A stretch of 64,000 nucleotides of DNA from Ashinkailepas kermadecensis (taxonomy: Eukaryota > Arthropoda > Thecostraca > Neolepadidae). The position numbers were made by a program, and so were the translations under genes. The notes beneath the pieces were generated by a model that saw nothing but the letters and a program-made list of their open reading frames with translations, was not told where the DNA came from and ran no database searches. Location of the stretch: contig JAOTOM010004948.1 in NCBI GenBank assembly GCA_034440615.1, positions 186,001-250,000 of the forward strand, given 5' to 3'. Shown in pieces: positions 47,301 through 64,000 of this stretch (positions are counted from its first letter, which is position 1; every line of letters begins with the position of its first letter).

Positions 47301-49547
47301 ATGGTAGCACAATGGGTATGATGGGAGGAGTTTGTAATTGTTGAGTGTATTATGCAATAGCAAGTGAGTCTCTTATTAAGTCTGAACGCTTTATGAATTT
47401 GTGTGGGGTGTGCCTAGCAGTGGATTCGGCACCTTTCTTCGGGATGTGATGCTGATGAGATTGTCTATGGTGGCACGATGGGTGTGATGGGAGGAGCTTG
47501 TGATTGTTGAGGGTGTTATGCGGTAGCAAGTGAGTGGTGCTAGATAGGCTGGGATATATAGCTTCCTAGGAACTTGGGATAAGGGATTGATTGGGGTGGG
47601 AGTATGTACATTCCTAGTACCTTTTCTAGATAGGCTTAACCCAGATGGGCCCCTGTGGCTCTTATTAAGCCTTAATACTTATGACTTTTATGGCGAAATT
47701 TGTAGTAAACGCATGTCAAATAAAATATCGTTTCAGTTCTTGAAGCTCAATATTGAGCCAATAGTGCACTCATAAGTGCACTATTGGCATATCACACATG
47801 TGTTTCGTCTAATTTGTGAGACACCTAATATAGGGATGCCTATTCTAACGATAACGACTGCAATACCATGGTATCAGCAGATGGTATTGTTTAGCAGACC
47901 ACATCACATATTATCTCTGTACCTGTAATTGTGCTACGAGATGCTTGTTTGTAACAATCCGTAATGGTGAGCATGAGCATGACACTTATACACGAATATG
48001 CTTAGAAGCGAATGATGAAGACTTCATAAGCACAAATCAACAAGTACGATGTCGATACTTCCCTGGAAACGATGCCTATTCAGTGCTCAGAAAGTGGTCT
48101 ATTCCACCCTATTTCACCAATAATTTATCACTGAGTTTGGGCGATGTGCACATGAGGATTGCAAAATTATATCAATGAGCTCTTTCTATTGAATTGTTGT
48201 CGCTATTTGTGACTATTTTCCGCGACCCCTATTTTCAGTCAGCCAATTTTATCCGGTTGATGCCGGTGGGAATAATTGCCTTCATCCGGCTCCTGCCAGC
48301 CCTTATCTGTGTTAGCTTCTCCGCCACCGGCCTGGTCCGCTGAGGCTGACCTCCGCCACCGGCACAGTCCGCTGTGGACGGACTTCTGATCAGCGCGTGC
48401 CGTCCCTGTGTGCTCGGCGCTGCAGACGGCGGCGGCAGTATCGCGCCGGGCGGGCAGTCGCGTGGTGTGGGCTGTCGTACGGCCGAGGCGGCCACCCGGG
48501 CGGCGCCGGCCGCCGCCATATGTCGCCAGGTGCACCACGGGGGCGAGTAGTCCAGGTGTCAGTTGCCCGTCTCACAATGGAAAGATTGTGGGTTCGAGTC
48601 TCACCTGTCGCCACTCTTCGCCCGCGACCATTCGGCGTGAGAGATTGGCGACGCTACGTGACTCAACGGTCGGCGTGGCGCAAAACCAATAACCACCACC
48701 GCTGGCAGGTGCACCACGTGGTAAACTACGACTTCCCGTGGAACACGTCCGACTACATCCACCGCGCGGGCCGCGTCGGTCGGCTGGGCGGCGTCGCCAC
48801 CGGCCACGTCACCAGCTTCGTGTGTCGGCCGATCGAGGTGGACATGGCGCAGCGGATCGAGGTGAGTGTGGCGCCATCGCCGGCCGACCGGCAGTCGACT
48901 GGCACTGCAGTTACCGGGCACCTCCGTCTGAGCGGAGACGCCAGCTGCCGCGGTACCTCCATATGAGCGGAGACGCCAGCTGCCGTGGTACCTCCCTCTG
49001 AGCGAATAGGCCAGCTGCCGTGGTACCTCCCTCTGAGCAGATGGACCAGCTGCCGTGATACCTCCCTCTGAGCAGATAGGCCAAATGCTGTGGTACCTCT
49101 CTCTGACCGGAAGTGCCAGCTGCCGTGATACCTCCCTCCAGCAGAGACGCCAGCTGCCGTCCTACCTCCCTCCCAGCAGAGACTCCAATTACCGCGACAC
49201 CTCAGTAGGAACGTCAATTACCTGGGCACCTACCAGAGACATCAATTTCCAGGGCATGCTCCTAAAGGAATATGGCCACACGCAGTGTGATGCAAGTGCC
49301 TGTTCTGTGTCGACAGGTGGCCCCAGTTGTCACGCGGACGAGGTCTAGTTGTGGCTGGGGTGCCGACGTGTCGGGTGCTGTGCTTACAAGGGCCACTCCG
49401 TCTCCACAGAAGGCGGCCCGCTTGGGCGAGGCCCTGTGGAACGTGGACGCCAACATCAAGCAGATCATCGAGAAGCGGATGCTGCGCAAAACGGCCATGG
49501 CGGAGTCCCGACAGGGGGCAGCACGCGCGTCGCGCCAGCGCAGTTGA
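32209..49547 (+). CDS. DDX28: Mitochondrial DEAD-box RNA helicase DDX28, ten exons (N-terminal exon not found)
   Basis: Exons: 32209-32364, 33121-33270, 33971-34153, 36223-36429, 37098-37248, 37897-38117, 42586-42743, 45522-45705, 48709-48861, 49410-49547. The joins keep one frame (566 residues plus stop; human DDX28 is 540). Landmarks in order: N-terminal LPVITVP and [13 protein letters not shown] motif TPTPIQ; motif [26 protein letters not shown] (usually TPG); DEAD box [40 protein letters not shown]; a basic C-terminus. LDEADTLLD and VGAT-x-P are DDX28-specific rather than general DEAD-box wording. The family acts in mitochondrial large-ribosome assembly and RNA granules (established for human DDX28). 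Human DDX28 is intronless as I recall, so the ten exons here contrast strongly. Most introns are phase 0, and nearly all are filled by minisatellites. Confidence 0.93.
32661..32725 (+). mobile_element. 5'-truncated SINE variant
   Basis: TGGGTGCTGTATGACCGAAG + CAGTCGATGCGCCCCTGAGC followed by CCAAATAACCAACCAACCA. It matches the insertion at 33668 and is a diverged relative of the SINE 3' end. Lies in the intron after exon 2. Confidence 0.75.
33121..33270 (+). CDS. DDX28: DDX28 exon 3
   Basis: Acceptor cacaccctcag/GTT, donor ACG/gtgagt, 50 codons, phase 0. It encodes [20 protein letters not shown], matching the PLASQGWKSRRARRDHFSI segment of human DDX28 ahead of the helicase core. Confidence 0.85.
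33668..33720 (+). mobile_element. 53-bp 5'-truncated SINE with 13-bp target duplication
   Basis: TGGGCGCTGTATGACCAACG + CAGTCGATGCGCCCTTAAGC + CCAAATAACCAAC, flanked by exact tatatcgtgtact (33655-33667 and 33721-33733). A very short L1-style truncated insertion. Confidence 0.9.
33971..34153 (+). CDS. DDX28: DDX28 exon 4 (Q motif)
   Basis: Likely acceptor gcgccgacccag/CCG, which keeps phase 0; nearby AGs (33910, 33946) are alternatives, so the 5' edge is less certain. It encodes a low-complexity Pro/Asp/Ala stretch, then [19 protein letters not shown] and the Q motif TPTPIQ, ending at CAG/gtgtgt. The last 24 bases are copied in the array that follows. Confidence 0.8.
34139..34995. repeat. 61-bp minisatellite built from the exon 4 donor junction
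   Basis: The unit is ATCACCACACCCACACCGAT + CCAG/GTGTGTGCTGCACCACCACAA + CAAGCCAGGTGTGTAC, about 13 copies. The ATCAC...CCAG part is the last 24 bases of exon 4 (ATCACTACACCC... in the exon), followed by the same donor GTGTGTGC. Nearly every copy keeps the GT. Confidence 0.95.
35005..35494 (-). mobile_element. Dispersed element family, complete copy 2 inserted in the repeat array
   Basis: 490 bp between exact 8-bp duplications tgctacac (34997-35004, 35495-35502). The empty site is visible in neighbouring repeat units. On the minus strand it encodes [20 protein letters not shown] and [14 protein letters not shown], which align with copy 3 (47.9 kb) residue by residue. The ends are only weakly inverted, so the superfamily is unclear; 8-bp duplications suit hAT or related types. 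Confidence 0.85.
35495..35745. repeat. Continuation of the exon 4-derived array, degenerate
   Basis: Diverged units (CCACACCCACGCTGATCTGG, CCACACTGAACCAGGTGTGT) of the same 61-bp family, separated from the main block by the inserted element. Confidence 0.88.
35777..35941 (+). mobile_element. tRNA-derived SINE, full length
   Basis: Same family as 31343 (GGGGACGAGTGGTCTAGGGG head, GGCGACGCTATATGACTCAA core, CCAACCAACCAA tail). Flanked by acctacgctcagt at 35764-35776 and 35942-35954. Intron of DDX28. Confidence 0.95.
36015..36205. repeat. 60-bp tandem repeat, 3 copies
   Basis: CATGGTGAGTTATTGCGGTG + CACTGGTAACGTTGTGATGA + GGTTGCGTGTCGCGCCTCAC repeated three times, ending 15 bases before the acceptor of exon 5. 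Confidence 0.95.
36223..36429 (+). CDS. DDX28: DDX28 exon 5 (Walker A / motif Ia)
   Basis: Acceptor gtgtgtgtgcag/CGC, donor AAG/gtcagg, 69 codons, phase 0. It encodes [20 protein letters not shown] (motif I, ATP binding) and [12 protein letters not shown] (motif Ia). Strongly GC-rich. The last 19 bases are copied in the following array. Confidence 0.93.
36411..36798. repeat. 32-bp minisatellite built from the exon 5 donor junction
   Basis: The unit GCTGGCCTGCCAGATCAAG/GTCAGGGTCGGCG occurs about 12 times. Its first 19 bases are the end of exon 5 and the next bases its donor. Almost all copies keep AAG/GTCAG, giving a series of equivalent 5' splice sites 32 bp apart. Confidence 0.96.
36964..37009. 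other. 18-bp inverted repeat (hairpin)
   Basis: TATGCATGTATAATACAG and, after a 10-base spacer, CTGTATTGTACATGCATA pair at 17 of 18 positions. It lies in the intron between exons 5 and 6; possibly a remnant of a small DNA element. Confidence 0.85.
37098..37248 (+). CDS. DDX28: DDX28 exon 6 (motif Ib region)
   Basis: Acceptor ccacctccaccag/GAC, donor ACTG/gtaggt, 50 codons plus one base (phase 1). It encodes [13 protein letters not shown] and [14 protein letters not shown]. The DEAD-box motif Ib TPG reads TFG here (human DDX28: VLVATPGAL). The exon is otherwise intact. Confidence 0.88.
37500..37719. repeat. 54-bp tandem repeat copied from the exon 7 acceptor junction
   Basis: Four units such as TGTGTGGCAGGCGCGGTGGA + TTTGTGGCAGGTCGGTCACG + TGGCGCTGCACC. 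These align with TGTGTGGCAG/GTATCGTGGACC + TGACGCAGGTCAGCCACGTG + GTGCTGGAC, the acceptor plus first 40 bases of the DEAD exon. Similarity is about 75-80%, so these copies are older than the donor-side arrays. Confidence 0.82.
37720..37881 (+). mobile_element. tRNA-derived SINE abutting the exon 7 acceptor
   Basis: GGGGAAGAGTAGTCCAGGGG head, GTGGGTTCGAGTCTC box B, shared core, CCAACCAA tail. Short duplication acctgtgtg at 37711-37719 and 37882-37890. Only the duplicated 9 bases and TGGCAG separate the SINE tail from the exon, so the SINE supplies the intron end. Confidence 0.92.
37897..38117 (+). CDS. DDX28: DDX28 exon 7 (DEAD box and SAT motif)
   Basis: Acceptor tgtgtggcag/GT, donor ACG/gtcagt; 2 bases plus 73 codons, ending phase 0. 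It encodes [14 protein letters not shown] (motif II) and [12 protein letters not shown] (motif III; GAT in place of SAT, as in human DDX28). The last 15 bases (GACGGCCTGGTCACG) seed the following 2.9-kb array. Confidence 0.95.
38103..40990. repeat. 26-bp minisatellite, about 110 copies, built from the exon 7 donor junction
   Basis: The unit is GGCCTGGTCACG/GTCAGTCTCACACG. The first 12 bases are the end of exon 7 and GTCAGT its donor. Two variants mix: GTCAGTC (GT donor kept) and GGCAGTC (donor lost). From 39730 to 40480 the units shorten to GGTCTGGTCAC / GGTCAGGTCAC (about 12 bp). The longest apparent open frames in the window (659 and 463 codons) lie here and are repeat artefacts. Confidence 0.97.
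40992..41228. repeat. Degenerate minisatellite, about 24-bp unit
   Basis: About ten copies of GGTCTGGGAGCCAGATCGTC + AGGC with substitutions. Confidence 0.9.
41229..41860. other. Intronic, nothing recognised
   Basis: Unique sequence between two arrays in the intron after DDX28 exon 7. It has a small CTGTTG-rich patch at 41385-41450. Confidence 0.45.
41868..42315. repeat. (GGTGC)n passing into (GGTGT)n
   Basis: About 30 perfect copies of the pentamer GGTGC (to about 42020), then GGTGT-rich variants with GTCTGT interruptions. The G-rich strand is the coding strand of DDX28. Confidence 0.97.
42586..42743 (+). CDS. DDX28: DDX28 exon 8 (start of second RecA domain)
   Basis: Acceptor gtctctgctacacag/GGC, donor TTCAG/gtgagg; 52 codons plus two bases (phase 2). 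It encodes [17 protein letters not shown], aligning with LHCIMPHVKQTFLRLKG of human DDX28, and ends PVIVF, the start of motif IV. Confidence 0.93.
42752..45065. repeat. 41-bp minisatellite, about 56 copies
   Basis: The unit ACTGCCTCATGTGGCCGGGA + GACCCACAGGACAGCCTGAA + C starts within 10-20 bases of the exon 8 donor and fills 2.3 kb. It is not visibly derived from exon sequence, unlike the arrays after exons 4, 5 and 7. Units from 44820 on are degenerate. Confidence 0.97.
45522..45705 (+). CDS. DDX28: DDX28 exon 9 (motifs IV-V)
   Basis: Acceptor tctgtgtcgcag/C, chosen because it gives [11 protein letters not shown], aligning gap-free with VFCNSSSTVNW of human DDX28; the upstream AG at 45509 is an alternative adding four residues. 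Donor ACC/gtgagt. It encodes [24 protein letters not shown] (motif V). Confidence 0.92.
45720..46270. repeat. 28-bp minisatellite, about 18 copies
   Basis: The unit CCCGTCCCTGTCTCGTCCGT + CTCCCCAG starts about 15 bases after the exon 9 donor. Each unit ends in a pyrimidine tract plus CAG, a good imitation of a 3' splice site. Confidence 0.95.
46271..46930. other. Intronic, nothing recognised
   Basis: Pyrimidine-rich then AT-rich unique sequence. No exon or element ends. Confidence 0.45.
46935..47690 (+). mobile_element. LINE 3' end, same family as the LINE at 28.8-30.9 kb
   Basis: 46945-47140 is about 90% identical to 30635-30830 and encodes [20 protein letters not shown] and [14 protein letters not shown], the C-terminal signature. 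A 3' UTR follows with an internal duplication of about 190 bp (GATGAGATTGTCTATGGT(A/G)GCAC at 47292 and 47455). It ends near CCCAGATGGGCCCCTGTGGC, similar to GGGCCCTTGTGGCTC at 30875. Confidence 0.88.
47840..48140 (+). mobile_element. Dispersed element family, copy 3
   Basis: Reverse-complement homologue of the copies at 3.6 and 35.0 kb. The plus-strand frame 47945-48178 includes [31 protein letters not shown] and [15 protein letters not shown], conserved with copy 2 ([14 protein letters not shown]). Boundaries approximate. Confidence 0.75.
48141..48525. other. Intronic, GC-rich, nothing recognised
   Basis: GC-rich sequence leading to the ancestral exon 10 acceptor (atatgtcgccag at 48517-48528). 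No tandem array here. Confidence 0.45.
48539..48705 (+). mobile_element. tRNA-derived SINE whose target duplication spans the exon 10 acceptor
   Basis: GGGGGCGAGTAGTCCAGGTG head, GTGGGTTCGAGTCTC box B, core, CCAATAACCACCACC tail. The target duplication caggtgcaccacg lies at 48526-48538 and 48706-48718. It contains CAG/GTGCACCACG, the end of the intron and start of exon 10, so the insertion duplicated the splice site. Confidence 0.93.
48709..48861 (+). CDS. DDX28: DDX28 exon 10 (motif VI)
   Basis: Acceptor accaccgctggcag/GTG (post-SINE copy), donor GAG/gtgagt, 51 codons, phase 0. It encodes [20 protein letters not shown] then GRVGRLGG (motif VI, arginine finger) and [13 protein letters not shown]. 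Very close to DDX28 ([20 protein letters not shown]). Confidence 0.95.
48890..49265. repeat. Minisatellite, about 35-bp unit, 9-10 copies
   Basis: The unit is GAGCGGAGACGCCAGCTGCC + GTGGTACCTCCCTCT, degenerating towards the 3' side. It starts about 30 bases after the exon 10 donor. Confidence 0.92.
49410..49547 (+). CDS. DDX28: DDX28 terminal exon (exon 11)
   Basis: Acceptor ccgtctccacag/AAG, stop TGA 49545-49547. It encodes [20 protein letters not shown] then a basic tail ending SRQRS, comparable to the LAARRRRSLPGLASSVKE end of human DDX28. Phase 0. Confidence 0.9.
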   Translation, partial: KAARLGEALWNVDANIKQIIEKRMLRKTAMAESRQGAARASRQRS

Positions 49548-49574
49548 GGCAGTGGCGACTGTATCGTCCCTGCA

Positions 49575-49960
49575 GTGTCGCGGTGTCAACATTGGCTGTC
49601 CCGTCAAGCCGCTGTGTCGACAATGTGGGACCACTTGGAACCTCTGTGTCGACGTTTTGAAGCCATCAAACCGCTGTGTCGACATTTGGGACCACTTGGA
49701 AGCTCGGTATCGACATTTGGGACCCCGTCGAGCCGCTGTGTCAACATTGGGGACCTATTGGATCGCTGTGTCAACATTGCGACCCTATTGAGTCGCTGTG
49801 GAGATATTGGCCGCTATTGAGTCGCTGTTGAGCTGTTGGGCCCCTAATGAGTCGCTGCGTGAACTTTCTGGTCATGTAGAGCCTCTGTGTAAATATTGAG
49901 GCTCTCTTAAGTCATCAAGTCGACATTTGAGGACAGACGGAGCCGCTGTGCCGACCGTGA
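49575..49960. repeat. Degenerate minisatellite, about 36-bp unit, in the DDX28 3' flank
   Basis: Copies with GCCGCTGTGTCGACATTTGG + GACC(C/A)CTTGGA starting 30 bases after the stop codon. Probably transcribed as 3' UTR. No clear AATAAA seen before 50.2 kb. Confidence 0.88.
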
Positions 49961-50255
49961 GTGGCCGTGGAAGCCTCGTCTCGACAAGATACGTGTCAGC
50001 ACTGGGTAGGTGGTTGTGACAGTGTGCCGAGACTCAGCGATGCACGCTTGCCGTCACGAACCTCGCGTTGGTATGGAGTGAATGACCTCATCACTTAGTG
50101 TGGAGTGAATCCACTTAGTGTGGAGTGAATGACCTCACCATCATTGCCGACCGTTTGGGTGATAATCACAGTCGATGTTGATGCAGCCCGAATATATGAT
50201 GATGCTCTCCTCGGCACTCGTTCCTTTACGAATATTATGCCATCATGTGGTGGGG

Positions 50256-50425
50256 GCCGCGGTAGCTCAGTTGGTAGAGCGTCGGACTCTTAATCGCAAG
50301 ATTGTGGGTTCGAATCTCACAACCGACGGCATTTACCGAGTCCACCCGCGACCAATCGGCGTGAGAGGTTGGCGACGCTATATAACCTAGCGATTGAATG
50401 CGTCGTAAAAGAACCCAAGAACCTA
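50256..50425 (+). mobile_element. SINE with tRNA-Lys(CTT)-like head
   Basis: GCCGCGGTAGCTCAGTTGGT + AGAGCGTCGGACTCTTAATC + GCAAGATTGTGGGTTCGAAT resembles tRNA-Lys with anticodon CTT. The acceptor stem pairs poorly, so it is not a working tRNA. The body has the same core as the other SINE family (GACCAATCGGCGTGAGAG, TTGGCGACGCTATA, GCGTCGTAAAA) but the tail is GAACCCAAGAACCTAA. Flanks catcatgtggtg and catcataaggtg approximate a target duplication. Confidence 0.88.
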
Positions 50426-50429
50426 ACCC

Positions 50430-51195
50430 ATCATAAGGTGAACATGAGTGTTCCAACCACTCGTGGAAATCTGTAGCAGATGCAGTGGGTCCGTACATGC
50501 TATTGAGGTCATGGGACTCATGTGTTGCAGCAGCATGATCGGACATCATACTGTTGCCCGTACGGAAATTGTGGATTGGCCGCACTGCCCCCTCCGGTAG
50601 AGCTGACGTCTTATTGAAACAAATGGCGCAGATTAAATCGGAGCGGCTGCATCTGGCAATATTTTCGCTTTACTCCAACAGGAGGTGTGGCGTCGTGCAC
50701 AGTTAGCATCGTTGGCAATCGGCCATGAGATGAGAGTGAAGTTGTTGTCGCGGGCACAGAAGGACCACGCAGTCATCGTGCCCTGAACACCAAACACCAC
50801 AGCTGTAAGCTCTCGGAAACCAGCGCGGTAATAGTGCTGAACCATTTTAGCGGACGTGACGTGGCATTCGGGCGCGCAGGATGTCGCCACATTTTGGCGA
50901 CAAATATAAATATTACACAGCGCATGTGGTTCCGAAAGCTGGTAAGCGAGTCGTTAAGGAGTAGGCGTGATTTCGAGTGAAGTGACAGGAGGTGAAACGT
51001 GACGATGGAGTGGTTGCGAAAATGCGGTGCCAGTTGCAGCGGATCAGGTTGTTCTATGAACGCGTTTTGTATGTGCATGACGGTAGAATCACTCGGATTC
51101 CTACACCCGCACCGTTCGGAACGGGCGTGAGACTTCACCGGGTGTCGAGCCGGCGATGGCAAAGGGTGGGTTGTGTGGCTCCTTGCTGCAGGCAC
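50430..51195. other. Intergenic between convergent genes; unassigned
   Basis: A minus-strand frame at 50633-50890 (85 codons, contains VQHYYRAGFRELTAVVFGVQ) looks protein-like in composition but I do not recognise it and found no splice partners. Could be an exon or pseudogene of an unknown gene. Confidence 0.35.
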
Positions 51196-51199
51196 AAGC

Positions 51200-51560
51200 T
51201 CGTGCATGGCGGCGCTGGCAGACGAGGACGGTGGTGGAGCGACCGCGGCCAAGCCACCAATACGTCACAACGGCGCTGTCAGGAGAGGACGGTGGTGGAG
51301 CGACACGCATCGCCACCACTACGGCACATAACGGCGCTGTTAGTCGGGATCGGTGGTGGAGCGACCGTGGCCACGCCACTAGTACGTCACAACGGCACTG
51401 TCAGGCGGGGACGGTGGTGGAGCGACCGTGGCCACGCCACTAGTACGTCACAACGGCACTGTCAGGCGGGGACGGTGGTGGAGCGACCGTGGCCACGCCA
51501 CTAGTACGTCACAACGGCACTATCAGGCGGGGACGGTGGTGGAGCGACCGCGGTCACCTT
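51200..51560. repeat. 61-bp minisatellite, 5-6 copies
   Basis: The unit is GACGGTGGTGGAGCGACCGT + GGCCACGCCACTAGTACGTC + ACAACGGCACTGTCAGGCGGG. The last three copies are nearly perfect, the earlier ones diverged. Confidence 0.95.
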
Positions 51561-51564
51561 AGGT

Positions 51565-54192
51565 GGGGCGACACGTATTGCCACCAATACGTCACAAGGT
51601 GACCTGGCGGACGGAATTCCATCACAAGGTCTTAACTAGGAGCAAGTAACTGTAGCGAAATTGTTTACGAATTGATTAAGAATTTCGATGAACTTTCTAT
51701 GATTATATCATGAAGAGTTTTTATAACACAATGGGGTATACATACATCAAAGGGAATATCGGGCTGAAGCTTGTAAAGCTTCGCTTTTTATATCGATATA
51801 GTTATGGGTAAAGGGAGCGGGACTGAAAACGATGAAACATCTTATTGGCTTCTGCAGCTGGGTGGTTCGTTAGGCGTGATACATAATGCTAATGCGGACA
51901 TCGTTGGATCTCCAGTAAGGAAAGATAACTGGCAGGTTCCTGATGCCATTCAAGAACTCTGAAATATGCGCCCGCGGCAGGCGCGTCCGGATGCTCACTA
52001 GTGTGTGCGCGAAGAATATAGTTACAATTTATGAGACTCTGTCTCCATAAAATATGATGCGAAGTGCATACCTTAAAGTTAGCTTTTCTTCAGACGTCGA
52101 TTTCATTGCCACTTACAGTGATATATTGTGCATATTGTTGCTTTGCGTATTGTCTTCTGGAGCTATTTTATTGATCTTCATTCGCCATAGACGGTGGGCC
52201 GCAGGCGGCGCCGCCCGCGGCTCGCGGCCCGCCGTCACGGCCGCCCGCCAGTCATGGTATGGCGAGGCGCGGAACCATTCCCTGAACGCTAATGGGCCCC
52301 AACGCCAAAGCTTCAGGCTGCTTTTCATATTTGAAACGATAGGCAATGCGCCTGGCATGATTTCCGCCACCATTGGAGTTCAGGCCGACAGGTTTCCGTG
52401 ATGTTGTTTAAGAACATTACGTTTGTGGGCGTTGAATGGAAAGAATGCATCTACAACCGTGAATTTCTCAAACACAATTTTACGTGATAGAGTCGATATT
52501 GCTTGGTATTGATCAAGACTGGAACTTTATGTATGCCGTGTCGCCGTTCGGCGGCCCTTCTGATCTTCTGGGCAGCAATTGTCGGCGTTTGACGTGCATC
52601 GAGGCATGCCATGACCACAATAATGTCTGAAAGCTTCATGTCAAAAGGTGAAAAATTACAGAGTTATATATATGCAAAAGTAGTCGAGTATGGCATCCGA
52701 AGGCAGCTGATTGTATGTCGGTATATATGAGACCATTCGAAATTAATTCGCTCATGTAGAACATCTGACACACAATTTAACGGAATGCAATGCGATAGTT
52801 CGAGACAAATCATGGAATTGGGTGCAAAAATGACAGCGTTAGACGTTAATGGAAGCTATTCAGGATATCAAAATGTAGTAAGTTCAATTTTCGTTTAGTT
52901 AAGAACGTTGGAAATTGTTAGCGCATCACACAGAAGATGTATGACGCATTTTAGGTGTTGAATGGCCAATTGCTCCCATTTCACTTTGAGGGCAAAGTGA
53001 CAGGGTGAAATGATTTGATAATAAAACGAATTACACATCATAAGCGAGCTGGCTTCAATGTTGTTTAACATTGACCATTGTAAATTACTTGCACCTACTT
53101 TAGAAACTAGAATATACCATTAACCATAGCAAGCCCACTCTGGTGGTGTTCCTTCACAAACCCACCACCAGAGCGGCACCACAGGTATTATGTCCGCTCA
53201 TGACGCCTAACGTACCCATTCCTCGGCCACAACCGGGCGACCACATGTTCTGGTGTTGTGACTATCCCTGGCGTATTTCTTCACTCGTAACCAAACAGCC
53301 TGGGGAATTGGCTAAATAAGAAGAGCTTGAACATTCAACGAGGCCACTAGGTCCAAAGACAAGTACATATGTAGCGTACCAACGCTGTTGTATATTCACA
53401 TTTACGCATATATGAAAAATGAAAACATAACATCGATAATACACATAACGGCATAGATGGCACACTACACGCATCGGGAATAACTGCACATGTTCGATCA
53501 ATAAATTATGCACGAAAATAAAACCGCATTCCCAATGCAGTTGTTCACACGTATACAGATGTTTTCGGCTGTTCTCGGCAGTACGAGACAATCGTCACGA
53601 TCCGCTAAAACAGCCACAAACGTTCCCGACTCGAGCCACCAACAGTTTGATGACGTCAGACCAGCGACAGCACTAAGCTGTCACAAGCATTCAAACACGG
53701 CTCTTGTCGAGCGAATCGTCAAACACATCGAAACCATTTCTTCGTCACGAACATGAAGCATACCTGAACCATGAATACCATGAGGCACACCATGAATATT
53801 CGGTGTTCTCAAATTTCGAAATATCCTTGGTCCTTGATAGATTCAGCGGTGTCTGTACCGTAGTGGCAAACAGCCAACAGAGTCGCAGCGGCTTGCACCA
53901 GCCACGCCTTCCAACAATGCCGGTGCCGGTGCCTGGGTTTTGGAGAGGTGACAAATCGGGGGCGTCTCCGGCCGCGGGTACAGCTGGGAGTATTTTGAAT
54001 ACACTGACCTTCACTGTGAAGACCCTGGCTTTCACTCGCATACGTGAGCAGCGGCTCAGAAGCTGATACTGCCCAAATGGCAGCTATGGTGCTCCTGCGA
54101 CGAAGCAGGTGGCGCTTGGCGGCGGCGCTCCAGCGACTACAGCAGCCCCAGGGCCTCGCTCCGCCCCTGGGAGTGCGGCACTCATCACCACC
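51565..54192. other. Intergenic, AT-rich, no gene supported
   Basis: Between the 3' ends of DDX28 (+) and the receptor kinase (-). The open frame at 52054-52401 (115 codons, one hydrophobic segment) has no recognised domain. The kinase 3' UTR should lie in the upper part. No transposon ends noticed. Confidence 0.45.

Positions 54193-64000
<9,808 letters not shown>

Noticed and set aside
50256..50330. Functional tRNA-Lys gene
   Set aside because: The acceptor stem pairs at only about four of seven positions and the sequence continues into a SINE core and tail.
52054..52401. 115-codon frame with a hydrophobic segment
   Set aside because: No domain, no conserved context, intergenic AT-rich surroundings; one such frame is expected by chance.
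53700..54066. Plus-strand 120-codon frame near the receptor kinase 3' end
   Set aside because: Overlaps the expected 3' UTR of the minus-strand gene; no domain and no splice support.

Overview
The window is nuclear DNA from an animal, most likely an arthropod. Coding sequence lies in short GC-rich exons with ordinary GT-AG splice sites. There are tRNA-derived SINEs, CR1/L2-like LINE remnants and short TTAGG-like runs, and the receptor kinase carries an HGD catalytic loop that I recall from insect Pvr. The dense minisatellites and GC-rich exons would suit a crustacean, but that is a guess. There is no bacterial-style gene organisation.

Three genes can be supported. (1) About 1.9-24.9 kb, + strand: six alternative 3'-terminal exons. 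Each encodes two C2H2 zinc fingers and a stop codon, and all six begin in the same codon phase, as in the arthropod BTB-zinc-finger genes (lola, broad, tramtrack). The shared 5' exons are not in the window. (2) 32.2-49.5 kb, + strand: ten exons of a mitochondrial DEAD-box helicase orthologous to DDX28, complete except for the N-terminal exon; the joins keep one frame of 566 residues plus stop. (3) 54.2-64.0 kb, - strand: nine exons (the most 5' one cut by the window edge) of a split-kinase receptor tyrosine kinase of the PDGFR/VEGFR (Pvr) type. They run from the kinase N-lobe through the kinase insert to the C-terminal tail. Genes 2 and 3 are convergent.

The space between exons is mostly tandem repeat: more than 40 arrays with units from 2 to about 80 bp. 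The most striking observation is that many intronic minisatellites in genes 2 and 3 are built from the adjacent exon-intron junction. The repeat unit contains the last or first 10-40 bases of the exon plus the splice donor or acceptor, so introns carry from a few to over 100 decoy splice junctions. This is seen at about ten junctions in two unrelated genes on opposite strands. In addition, two SINEs inserted at DDX28 3' splice sites, and one target-site duplication copied the acceptor itself.

Mobile DNA: a tRNA-SINE family with at least two different heads on one shared core, CR1/L2-like LINE pieces (about 0.1, 9.1, 28.8-30.9 and 46.9 kb), hAT-like non-autonomous elements with 8-bp target duplications, a 719-bp inverted-repeat element that split the LINE at 28.9 kb, and a dispersed family (3.6, 35.0 and 47.9 kb) whose copies preserve a protein-like reading frame. 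The long open frames over minisatellites are by-products of repeat composition and were not annotated as genes.
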